A stretch of DNA of 64,000 nt from Chamaea fasciata (taxonomy: Eukaryota; Chordata; Aves; Passeriformes; Sylviidae), in contig JARCOQ010000009.1 in the NCBI GenBank assembly GCA_029207755.1, positions 33,564,914 through 33,628,913 of the forward strand, in the 5' to 3' direction. Positions 39,131 to 49,590 of the stretch are shown in pieces. A model generated the notes under the pieces. It was not told the DNA's origin, ran no database searches, and saw only the letters and a program-made list of their open reading frames with translations. Made by a program: the position numbers and the translations under genes. Position 1 is the stretch's first letter. The number at the start of each line of letters is the position of its first letter.

Positions 39131-40939
39131 CTTTGCAAAGTGCTGTTACAGGCTGAGGGAGGGAGAGAAGTGTCAAAAGTGGAGAAAGAGGAGTAGTGGT
39201 CTAAGAGTCACTGAACAAGTGAAAAATGTCTCCAGACTTTCATGAGCAACTGTTTTAGTTGCTTGAAATGGTCAGCAGGAGGATACATCTGTTTACCTGT
39301 AGCACTTGCACAATGTGCTCATCTTTAGAGATGAACAGAAGAGGAAATCGATGTGCTTTGGGTGCTTGGGCAAGTTCTTCATCTCCTCATACTATTCCAG
39401 GCAACTTCTGTGGGGTGTGAGGTAGCAGTGTGGGCTTAAGGAAGTGGCAGCCTCAGGCAGCTGTGCCAGTTCTCTTTAAAAGAAATGGAATTTTACGAAT
39501 GCTTGAAGGACACAGAAGATCTATTAAATTTGATTTGCACAAGCAAAGCCTCATCTGCTTCCCCAAGAGTATCCCTGATTACTCGCAGTCTTGTTTGGAA
39601 GAGACAGGTTTCCCCTCAGAGCATGAGTGTTGGTGTGTCTGATTCTGCTGCTTTTCCCTGCAGTGGAAAGAAAGGTTCAACCCAGTAACAACAGAGCGGA
39701 ATAAAATGGTTTTGTGCTCTGCCTTCCTGTACCTGCTAAAGTTGAAAATGAAGTTTAGGGGAAAAACATACGAATTTTCCTGTCTCAGATTGAAACTTTT
39801 TCTTTTCATAAGAGAGATGTAAGCCTGACTTCCCTGTCATTTAAAGCAAGCAATGACCTTTTGAGCTTGCTTGGGGTGCACAAGTGCCTCTTGTATTGTT
39901 TGATTTCTCCTTGAAGAGGAATAGTGAAGAACATGGCTGCAGCTGAGACACATTGAACCAGCAAGTTCATGTTGGCACCATGGGAAGGAAATGAAGCTGT
40001 CACCTGCTTATGTCATTCTTTTTATGTCCTTGTACCAAAGCACAGTCCTGGCATGCAGAAATCCCAGCTGTGCAGTGCATATAGACACAGTTTTCACTGC
40101 TGAATTCCTGCTACTGTTAGGGAAAGAATTTTTTAGGCTTTCTAAGGTTTTAACAAATCTGGACATGTCCATCTAGTGCCCACATATGTTACTGCTGCTT
40201 AGCTCATTTTTTTTATCCGCATTGTTCAAACCACTTCTCTTGGTGGTTTTATTGTGTCACTTACACTTTTCACCTCATTAAATGATACCATTCTCTCAGA
40301 CAAGGTGATGGTTCCTACATTCGATAAAACCTTTCACACCAGCCCCCCACCTAAGTGTTGTGTTTTGCAGATACACCTTTGTTCCTTCTGCCCTGCTACT
40401 CCTTGCTCTCAGGGGGAGCTGCTCTTCTACTTTTCTGTTTGATGAGTCATGAAAACAACCTGACCATGCTGAAGCTGCTGAAGGTCTGGAAGTGTTGTCT
40501 CAGCCCTGAGCATCAGTGTCAGGCTGCACTGCCCTGTTGGTCTGCTCCTTCCTGCTGCCTCACACCTCACATCATCCACAGAGCAAAGACTGGCTATTAA
40601 TGGGAGGGTTTAGTCATTGCATAGCACCTGCTGGGCACGGTGCTTGTCCCAGTAAGGGCCTAAAAAACGACTTGAGCAAAATCAGCATGCTAGCCAGCAA
40701 GTTTCAGGCTGTCTGACATTCACTGAGCACAGACAGACCTGTCACAAACACAAACACAGAAATGCATGAGAAACCTGTAATAGTAAATAGTGAAAACCAC
40801 ATGCAACTGAAACATACTTGCACTAAGAGTTTTTTTTAGGAACTGGTGTCTTCTGCCATGTACTACCTTTGTATGAAACAGGCAGCTGCCACTGAGCAAA
40901 CTGTACTTGTGGTTATTTGGCTACTGAAAACATATAAAT
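39131..40939. other. Gene-free unique sequence
   Basis: The 14-bp string AGGCTGAGGGAGGG is present at about 39067 (just before this stretch) and again at about 39151. Otherwise no gene or repeat copy seen. Confidence 0.45.
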
Positions 40940-41330
40940 GTCAGAGTCAAGACAGCCATGGCACTCAGAGTGCTTCAATAAAAACTTCAGAGGGCTTCAA
41001 GAATCAGCACCATGTTACCTAGAAGTCTTTCATACCTTCTCTATGTAGCAATCCTATGGGCAGCTCCCCACAGCTCTGGCTCTTTCTCTCCTTCTTCTCT
41101 CTTCCTTCTGCGGTCCCAGCTCACTGTTTCCTGTCCCTAGCACGGCCACCTCACCTTATCTGTCCCTTCCTCCTCATAGCACAGCCAGCATACTCCAACT
41201 GACTCTCTACCAACTAACTCACCCTTTTATCACACCCATAGCTGTGAGGGCAAGGCTGTTCCCACTCTTTGGTAATTAACACACCTGCAATATATCGGGG
41301 GCAAGATTGCCTTTAGTAATGTCTGTCTGC
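40940..41330. mobile_element. Possible degraded LTR
   Basis: This stretch mixes a pyrimidine-rich block (41075-41220) with 'cccttttatcacaccca' (TATA-like GATAAAAGGG on the minus strand) and 'ggtaattaacacacctgcaatatatcgggggcaa'. It has the feel of a worn avian LTR in the minus direction. I could not find matching ends or a target duplication, and an AATAAA at about 40978 is on the plus strand, which argues against a simple minus reading. Boundaries are guesses. Confidence 0.3.
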
Positions 41331-43086
41331 CTACATATGAAAATCTATGAATCCCATCTGGGAAGCATGAAATTAGATGTCATTGCTAAGTTGTTATTAG
41401 AATTACTATAGTAAACCAGTGTCAGTGCTGAGTTTTGCCCTTGCCTATTATTTATGTTGAACTGACCTTATTACCCCCATAAGTCTTGCTATACGTAGAG
41501 GAGTACCGAAAATGCCGGGAGGACTGGGCATGATCTGTGCTGCTTGTCTTCAAAATGTGGCACAAGATTCTGATCCAGGATGTATTCTGACAGACTCAAG
41601 CCCATGTCAGTCTCATTACACCCACATTTGGAGAAGGGAACAGGAGGTAGGAAGCAGAGTGAGTGTAGATGTGATCCCTCTTGCTCTTCTGCAGCACCAG
41701 TGGCAGAAGCATTTCCAGAGAAATGCTTCCTGTGGCAGAAGCATTTCCAGAGAAGCTGGAAGCTTTATTGTTCTTCTGCTAGAGAATTCAGTGTTGTGCC
41801 AATGTGCTCAGTTGACACCATGAATTATCTGCAAAGGCTGATGATCATACTAGATCCCATGTATAAACTACTAAACAATGTTGAATGGGATGAAAGGAAC
41901 TCTAGCTGAATTTTAATAGTTCTGGAGTAGAGGAAGTAGAGTCTGTGCGTGTGTGTGTTTGTGCAGATTGTTAGTGCCAACCAGGACATGGGTGAGTCTC
42001 ATTTGAGACACCAGTTGCTGTGTCACTGTGGGCTATAACCCAGTGAAACAGTTCAGCTTGGGGAAAAGGGAATAGCTTTTCCTCCTCATTGTCCAGAGGA
42101 TAGCCACATGTAAAGGGCAGCGCTCTTAGGTTTCAAAATCTGATCCCAATTTTTCCTGATGTCATATGGACTGACTTGTGTGCAAACTGTATTTAGTATC
42201 CCTAAAAGCTCAGAACTTACCTAATAATGAAATCCATGTGAAAGAAGAGAGCATTACTATGCTGTAACACTTGTGGATGTGCAGGGAGCATTGGAAACTG
42301 TTTTGCATGAGCTGGACTTCTGAATTTTTTCCTAGACAATTAAATGTGCTGAGTATTAAGACTAGCTGTAGTTTTTATTGGTTTGCTATGACCAATGGTG
42401 AAGTAAAAATTTAAAGATGGTGCTTGAAAGTATGTGACATTGATTCATAGATGGAGTATTTCTGTAAATAGAAATATGCAGTACATCCAAAGTATTCTGA
42501 AGTTTACAGGAAATATATGGGATAGTGTAGAATAAAGTAAGGCACAGAACTGTATTCATTTTAATGCTCATCTATGAGTCAGAAGCATATGTATAGGTTT
42601 CAAAGTGTCTTTCCCCTTTCCTGAGATGAGCACAGATACTCAGAAGTATATGATAACGTACTCTGTAGCTTCATACTCGGTCTCAGCAAGGCAGGGATGA
42701 TCTCAGCTGATCATAGCTGTTAAGAGGTAGTAGTAGGTGCAATGTGAAGTATTTGGCTGTTCGACCTCGGACATCCTGCTGGATGCCAAAATCAGCTGGG
42801 TGTCTGCAAAGCCAACCTGAGCCTGGAGTGGTGAAACATCAGAGCACCCCCCAGCCACCTGGGGACATGGGGCTCTCCAGAGAAGAGCACAGTCCTGCTG
42901 CACCCAGGCACGGGAGGGGAGCCTGGGTGAATCCCTGGGCCGTGCAGATGTCTTGGGAGTGGCGGGTGTGGCCCAGGTGTGTCTGGGGAGGGGTGTGGCA
43001 GTGCCTGGCCAGGGGTCCGGAGCGGGGCTGGGCCATGCCCACCTCCCAGCCAGTGGTTGCCACCCCATGAGGATTCCAGAGCTCAG
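41331..43086. other. Gene-free sequence with a GC-rich block
   Basis: 41331-42770 is unique AT-rich DNA apart from a 23-bp duplication (listed separately). From about 42780 to 43085 the sequence becomes strongly GC-rich, with a handful of CpG (for example near 42900-43030), and chance frames open on both strands. No exon or repeat family recognised. Confidence 0.5.
41700..41754 (+). repeat. 23-bp direct repeat with internal hairpin
   Basis: The unit GTGGCAGAAGCATTTCCAGAGAA occurs twice, at 41700-41722 and 41732-41754 (32-bp period). Between and overlapping them GAAGCATTT (41706-41714) and AAATGCTTC (41721-41729) pair as a perfect 9-bp stem with a 6-base loop, which fits slippage-type duplication. 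Confidence 0.8.
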
Positions 43087-43090
43087 TCCA

Positions 43091-43290
43091 TGTCCTGGGT
43101 TTACAAGCAAGCTTAGCTGCAGGGGGGAAATGGGCCACTGAATAACAGAACCAATGTGATTCCAACAGAACCCGTTTATTGTTTACATTACATGGCAGAT
43201 ATAGATTCTAGGTCTACTGTCCACATGGGCACACATCTCTGGGTTGGCTAAGCTGCTTCTTCATGAGGCAGGCACACATCCCTCAGGACA
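43091..43290 (-). mobile_element. Compact 200-bp solo LTR
   Basis: A 200-bp element starting TGTCCTG and ending CAGGACA (perfect 7-bp terminal inverted repeats), flanked by the 4-bp direct repeat TCCA (43087-43090 and 43291-43294). On the minus strand a TATAT stretch (about 43197-43204) is followed by an AATAAA (TTTATT on the plus strand, 43175-43180) and a U5-like part, so it is a complete LTR in the minus direction. A 4-bp duplication is typical of gammaretrovirus-like (class I) ERVs, though the length is short for them. No internal genes. Start and end are supported independently by the inverted repeats and the duplication. Confidence 0.75.
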
Positions 43291-43294
43291 TCCA

Positions 43295-43550
43295 ATTGCT
43301 CAAGTGTCCATCCTCACGGTGTGCTTCCCCTGTCTAGGGTTTGCATTTTTGAAAACATTTTCTCAAGCTCTCTTCTGATCTTTGATCCTGTTGTTTTCTC
43401 AGTAACCTTGATGAATTCCTGAGAGCTCTAACAACAAAACTGCTAAACCAGTTTAGCTGGTGCATCAAAATAGCCTGTCATACAAATACATTGCTACACT
43501 TAACCATCTGAAACCTGCTTTGCCTAGGTAGCTCTTACAGGAATGAACCC

Positions 43551-43598
<48 letters not shown>

Positions 43599-45965
43599 TA
43601 GGGATTGGCATCTCAGAGATATTTAGGATAGGTTTAATTTCCCAGTTTGTGCATTTCCAACCACTGAATGGTTTTGGCACAGAAATCTGACTTTATGAGA
43701 TATTAGTGTTGTCAGTACTCTAGCAAACTTGAAACATGAAGACTAAACTGTGAATTATATTTTAAACAATAAGGTTTCTCTGTTGAGTATTTCAGCACTA
43801 AGCACTGGGGGCTTTTTCCATTTCACCAGGTGTTTATGGAATGTGAATAATACTATCTTTTACAGCAGGTGGTCAGGTGGAGTCTCTCCTTTCTTTGGAT
43901 GATGTCATCTTCCTCTCAGGGTGGTAGAAGTGGTGCTTTAGCTTTTCTACATTTTTAGAGTTGGAACTAAATCCTGAAGACTTGGCAATAAGAACAGGCT
44001 CTGAATTAGAGTGTTTTTTGCAGATGTCTCAACTCACTTGCACAAAGTAAATAGTTGTGTCTGAATCAATGAGGGAAGACAAATGCATTCATTAGCTGCT
44101 AATATTTTGATGAATCCTGGAATGTAAAAGTACTGCTGAGCAAGTAAGGAATTTCATAGTCTTAAACAGTTCAATGGCTCCTTAGGCCTGAGCATTCCTT
44201 TTGGCATGTTACTTTTGCAGTGAGCTGCACCAAGGAGATATTCCAGTCCCAGATGTAATCAGTACCTTTACAGACCTTTTTATTGGACAATCCAGTCTTT
44301 GGCTGCTCGTGATGACTTCAGTAACTGCTTGATTCAGTTGTCTCTGCCCATTTTCTGTCTCTCAGTTAAGCTGCATTCAGCTTTAGAGAGGTTTCATTTT
44401 TCCTTCATGTAATTCTTGTTCATTATTTAAATTGGTTCAGTAACATGAATTGTCAAAATGGGAGTTTTATGTGGCAAAAAGGGAGAAGGATTCATTTCTT
44501 CTGCTATAAAATAATCATAACTGTACAGGGCAAGAGGAATATAATTTTCTTGTTCTCCTTCTCCTTTCTTGTTCTCCTGCCTCTATACATAGACAGTTTT
44601 TTGGAAAGGAATAAAGGTGATGCACAGAGTTGATAAAAATCTGTAACTCAGAGTTCAGGAAATTGCAGTAAATTGGAATTATAATATTTGGAGCACATTC
44701 TATCTCAGATCATACATAAATTATGGGCAAATGTTCATAATGTAATTAGAAATTTTAAAATACCTACTTTTAATTTTCTTTATTCAAATATTTATGCCTA
44801 AATAAAGGACAGTAAAATACAATAAAGCTCAAAAGTGAACTTTTTGTAAGAAAGCCGTATGTCAGTGTAAATCTTGCTGTCTTTCATGTATCCCTGTTGG
44901 AATTAAATTGTTCCAATTCTTCCAATCTCTCTTCATTTGCCTTTTTCTAGACAGCCTGTATCTCCCTATGGCCTTCAGTTTACTCACTTTTATGCATTAA
45001 TTCCAGTAAGGGAATTCTCAGCGAAAGCGAGCAAATACTTTGCCTGTATAGTAGCATTGAATGCCCCCTCTCTGTACTCCCCAGCTGAGTTTTTCTTATG
45101 GAAAAGGTACAGCCTTTCTTCTTTATCACAGCCTTCCAAACCTCCTGAACACCTGCACGTCCTATGCAAGCGGTTGATCCATAGTTAATTGTCCTTTTGA
45201 CTCATCTGCTGCTTGCTGTTTTATAGAAGAAGATCAGAGATGCTAATGATGAAGGTTTCTAACACTGAGCTCAATAGCTGGGGATGCTGCTGGAAGGTGT
45301 CAATTAAAAACTGACATTAAACTTTTCAGGACAAACTTTCTGGTTTTCATTTAAACTTACTGCATTAGATTCAAAAGTAAATTTAATATCTGGGGTTTTG
45401 AACTCAAATATTTCTAAAGTGCTTTGCTGGTTTGTGCCATATAAAGGAAATAGATCTCTGATGTTGTGTTACTGGCTGTGTTGTTAATGTCAGTTCAAAC
45501 AAATTAACAAATGAGTAAAAGTTTATCTTTCAGATACATGAGTAGTATTTCAAGATTCTAATTAAAAAATTATTCCCATATTTTAAGGATCTGCTAAAAT
45601 AGTGCTGAGGCATTCTTAAATGTGAGGCGTAGAAAATTTCTGTCCTTTTATTCAGCCTCTGAGTAGGCAGGCCTGAGTGTAGTACACAAAGAACAAGTGA
45701 CTGCAATCAGGAGTTGTTCACAGACCTTCACTAAGGCAGAAGAAAAATCCAAATTAGGCCTGGACACCACTCACAAGTACACAAAGGCCTTGCTGCAAGA
45801 GGCTCCCTTGCTGTCCTTGAGCTGTGAGCAAGAACCCCTCAAGCCACAGCCACCCTTCAGCAGGAAACTGCATTCCTTACCCAGCAGGGAGCTCTCGGGT
45901 GGCAGTAAAGGAGCACAACACAGCAGTGGACTCCAGTCATGGGCAAGTGTTTCAAAGGAGGTTGT
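43295..45965. other. Gene-free sequence with a microsatellite
   Basis: Contains the (TAT)n microsatellite listed separately. A 12-bp string TTCTTGTTCTCC occurs twice near 44548 and 44567. No gene or dated transposon otherwise recognised. Confidence 0.5.
43551..43597 (+). repeat. (TAT)n microsatellite
   Basis: Forty-seven bases of uninterrupted TAT/ATT trinucleotide repeat (about 15.7 units). Pure and long, so probably variable in length between individuals. A frame through it reads as poly-Asn on the minus strand, an artefact. Confidence 0.97.
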
Positions 45966-46277
45966 GATGAGGTGAGCGTCAGTCAGTCCCTTCTGCCAGG
46001 TATCCAAGTGGCGGGATGAGCCAAAACGGCCTCAAGTTGCAGCAGTGGAGGTTTAGATTGGATATCAGGAAAAAAATTCTTCATGGAAAGGCCTGTCAAG
46101 CACTGGAACAGACTGCACAGGGGAGCTGGAGAGTCACCATCAGTGGAAATACCAAATAATGTGTGGCTGTGGCACTTGAGGACATGGTAGAGTAGTGAAT
46201 GTGGTGATGGTGCTGGGTTGGTGGTTGGACTTGATCATATTAGAGGGATCTTCCAACCTTAATGACTTTGTGATTTT
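45966..46277 (+). mobile_element. CR1 LINE 3' fragment
   Basis: Plus-direction CR1 3' end. The string 'ggcctcaagttgcagcagtggaggtttagattggatatcaggaa' is the standard CR1 3' untranslated wording, followed by 'tcatgga...cactggaacagactgcacagggga', 'gttggacttgatcatattagagggatcttccaacctt' and a tail 'aatgactttgtgatttt' derived from the 8-bp tail repeat. 5'-truncated and moderately diverged. Confidence 0.93.
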
Positions 46278-47871
46278 AAATACGCAGCTTGGAACTAGCC
46301 ACACACCGTTCAGAGCACTGGCTTTATTTCTTCTGAAAATGGGGACAGAAATTTGGGATTATTGGTTGTCTGCAGTTTGCATAAAGCATTAAGGTCCTCA
46401 TTTTCTCCATTTTAAAACTGTCTAATTTTAATACTCTTTTCAAATGTAAAGGAGCATGATTTTAGATGGTTTAAAAGTTGTCTGATGACGTGTAGATGGT
46501 TTCAGTTGTTTAATTAATTTATTGTGGGTATTTCTATCGCAGCCCATACGCCTGCAATTGCTTTTCAGCATTTTTCTGATATTATTGAAACTAATATTTA
46601 AATTCCAGAAGAAAACCTTAAAACAACCAAACAAAACCCAAAAAAGTGAGCATTGACTGTTTTTATTTGCTGGCCTGTTTTTACTAAAAATACTCATTTT
46701 CCCTTTTGGAGCAATAAAATTTTTCAAGTTTATATAACATTTTCATAATTTACCAGAAAATTATTGAGGTACTTCAGTTATTTTAAGTTTATTGCCTTAT
46801 GCCTAAATTTTCCATGACACTTGTTAGATGTGACTGTCAATTTACTGTCTCCTTTCCCACAAGGATATGTTATGAGCTCTTTCTACTTCTCAGATGTAAC
46901 GGCAAGAGTCTATTCTTCACAGCACTAAAAAAAAAAAAAAATTGTCGGGTTTTTTTACCCACCATATATAAGGTATTTGGTTTTTTTCTTATCAGTCTTA
47001 TGTAATTCTGATCAATCCAAAGAGTCCTGGACCAAACTTTCAAATTACATTTTGCTACACAGGAAATGTCAGTGTGCAGAGAGCCAGATTCAGGACTTTA
47101 TGGTCACGTGAAAGCTGTGTGACATTGTCTCTTGGCTCATCATACTTTGGTTAAAAAAAAAGGGAAGAGAGACTTCAGCAGGCATAAGTTTCTTACATGT
47201 ACAACAAAAGGTTTGAGGAAGGGGAGTGAAATAGGAGATAAAGAGTGGTGAGGGAAGACTATTAGAGCAGAGGAATATTAGGTAAAAGAGGATATTTCCA
47301 TGGAGTGAGAGGAGAAAAAAGCATATACTTTTTATATGCTGATTTCTGCTGTGCGACTTACAACCCCTGTAAGGAGCCTATTAAAGTCACAAATTGGTAA
47401 CTGGCAGACAAAGGACATCTGTATGGGGGTGAAGAAGGTCGTTAGCTCATCTGAGTTTGAAAAGATAACAGCCTCCATTTTCATATATCTCTCATTTAAT
47501 TAGGGGTTTGTTGGGGCTTTTCCCCCTCCCCAGACTAAAGGTCTGTTACAGTACAGAGAGGGGTATTGGCCTGTACGCCCGTGTGCAGGGAAATCCAGTG
47601 TTACTGCATCTAGAATTGTCGGTATTGTTGCTTGTTGATGACACGTGGTTTTGATTTGAGGTTGTGTTGATTTTTTTCTAAAGCAAGACACAGGCTCCAG
47701 AGAACAATTTTGCGGGATGCAGACAAATTTATGGACAAGTGCCTGGTGCAGATGACTACCAAAGCCACACCATTTATTTAAATCTTACATTAAGCTTTCT
47801 CTCCTGTGTGTGAAGGCAGCTCCTGGGATACTCCCACCATTTCAGGTTGCAAGAGGTTGCAGGCAGGGGTA
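46278..47871. other. Gene-free unique sequence
   Basis: AT-rich. A 15-base A run lies near 46927. No gene or repeat copy identified. Confidence 0.5.
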
Positions 47872-48990
47872 GGATCCCAGCATGGTTCGGCTTGGAAGAG
47901 ACCTCAGGAGGGCTGAAGTCCAACCCCTTGCTTGAGGCAGTTGGCCCTGGGGTCAGACCAGGCTGCTTGAGGTTTTATTCAGTCACAGCTTGGAAACTGC
48001 AAGGAGGGAGGCAGAACCACCTCTCTGGGAAACCTGGTACACTGCTGGGCTTTCTTACGGAGGGAAAGGTTTTTTGTCTGCCTGTTCCTCAAGCCTATAC
48101 AGATTCTCCCTGATGGCAGCCCAGCCCTCATGTGTATTGACAGCTGCCCTCATCTTGGTGTCTGGCAGATTTGAAAAGTGTGTGTTCTGTCACTTCTTCA
48201 GTGGCATCGATAAAGATGTTAAAGGAGGAGGAATTTCAGGATTGATCCGTGCGTGGGGTGGTTTACTTGTCACAGGCATCAAGACAGAGTGCAGCCCGAT
48301 TACCATCACCCTCTGATCCAGATCTTTTCAATCCATCTTTCCAGTCTGTAATGACCTAACAAGAATTGTGGGAGATGGTGTTGTTGAAAGCCTTGTCAAA
48401 AGAAGTGATATTTGATGCGCTTTCCTCATCCACAGGTGTGGTTGTTGTATCATAGAAGATCATCAGGTTGGTTAGGTTTGATTTATCCTAAATAAATCTG
48501 TGCTGACATTTCACAGTCACCTTATCCACTGTATGCCCAAAAATGTGCTCCAAGAGGGCTCATGCCATTTTCTGAGCCACTTGGGTTGTCCGGCCTGTTC
48601 CCCACACAGGCCTTTTGACATTTTTGAAGACACTTTCTCCAGCTGTTGTGTTTCTTCTGGCCTCTGCCAATTTCTAACAGTGACAGAGAATGGCCTTAAA
48701 GGGACACACCCAGTTTCCTCAATACACTCAAATGAGACTGGTTGGATTACAATGACTTGCAAGGATCGATCTCAAATAATTTCTTATATGTTACTGGTAG
48801 TTCAGCTTCTCTTTGAACCTCTTGAAACCAAGTACAGAGGCATTTTTAGAGAAGGCCAAGGCAAAGGGGGTGTTGAATAGCTGCCTCCATTTGTCTGCTC
48901 TTTGTCACCTGCCTCATCAACCAGCAGGCCTGGATTGATCTCATTCAGCCTCTTGGCTGCTAATGGAGCAGCAGGATGTGTAGCTCAGCC
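47872..48990 (-). mobile_element. CR1 LINE, 5'-truncated, with reverse-transcriptase remnant
   Basis: Minus-direction CR1. The 3' end reads 'gatcccagcatggttcggcttggaagagacctc', then 'gtccaaccccttgcttgaggcag'. Further in, 'gttgaaagccttgtcaaa', 'cctcatccacaggtgtggttgttgtatcatagaagatcatcaggttggttaggtttgattt' and 'taaatctgtgctgaca' match the reverse of the CR1 reverse-transcriptase region (the stretch usually written '...caggttggtcaagcatgatttcccc...ccatgctgac'). Clear up to about 48790, fainter to about 48990. Stops and indels show it is dead. Two overlapping plus-strand open frames here are shadows. Confidence 0.85.
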
Positions 48991-49051
48991 CAGCCTGACA
49001 ATTCCAAGTTCTTTTCTACTAGTACATAGCCTCAAAAGCTGGGTGAGGCTT

Positions 49052-49390
49052 TGTCGTTGTAGGACACGAAAGAAAGATGAGAGACTCCAAGTATTTTAGA
49101 AGGCAAAGAGCGTAGAAAAAAAGGCTTTATTGTCTAATTCTTACTACCTTTTATAAGGTGTTCTGATACAGACAACATGACTGGTGCATAGGAACAACAC
49201 TTCTCTAAATACCATTGGTTAAACTAGAGAAACAGCAAAACACCACCTGGAGAAGGATTGTTTCGAGAAAGGAGAGTTGTTTGCCAAGATTGTTTTGAGA
49301 AGAAGCTTTCTCGAGAAATTTTTCCTTGGGAAAAAGTTAGCAGCTGCTAGCAGGCTAAAATCTCTCAGACCCAGAAATATCAGGCCCACA
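49052..49390 (-). mobile_element. Solo LTR of an endogenous retrovirus (family A, copy 2)
   Basis: A 339-bp element alignable end to end with the copy at 14385-14700. It has the same TG...CA ends, a minus-strand TATAAAA (49149-49155) and AATAAA (49126-49131 as TTTATT), separated by about 20 bases. The U3 side holds GCAGCTGCTAGCAGGCT next to TTTTTCC blocks as in copy 1. It carries about 15 extra bases near the CA end (around 49368-49382). The flanking direct repeat is AGGCT (49046-49050 and 49391-49395). No retroviral genes beside it. It sits between two CR1 fragments. Confidence 0.87.
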
Positions 49391-49415
49391 AGGCTGTGCA
49401 GGTCTTGTGCAGAGT

Positions 49416-49590
49416 AAGAGCCGTGGAATGGTTTGGGTTGGAAGGGATTTTAAAGGTCATCCTTTTCTGACCCCCTATTCCATTGACAGGGACTTCTTTC
49501 CTTTAGACCAGGTTGCTCAGAGCCCCATCCAGGCTTGTCTTGGACACTCCCAGGGATGAGGGGTCCATAACCTCTCTGGGCAAGGGATCT
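49416..49590 (-). mobile_element. CR1 LINE 3' fragment
   Basis: Minus-direction CR1 3' end. 'ccgtggaatggtttgggttggaagggattttaaaggtcatcc' is followed by 'gaccaggttgctcagagccccatccaggcttgtcttggacactcccagggatgaggggtccataacctctctgggca'. Only about 175 bp are kept. Confidence 0.92.

Noticed and set aside
43465..43680. Frame with a poly-Asn run
   Set aside because: Made by the (TAT)n microsatellite.
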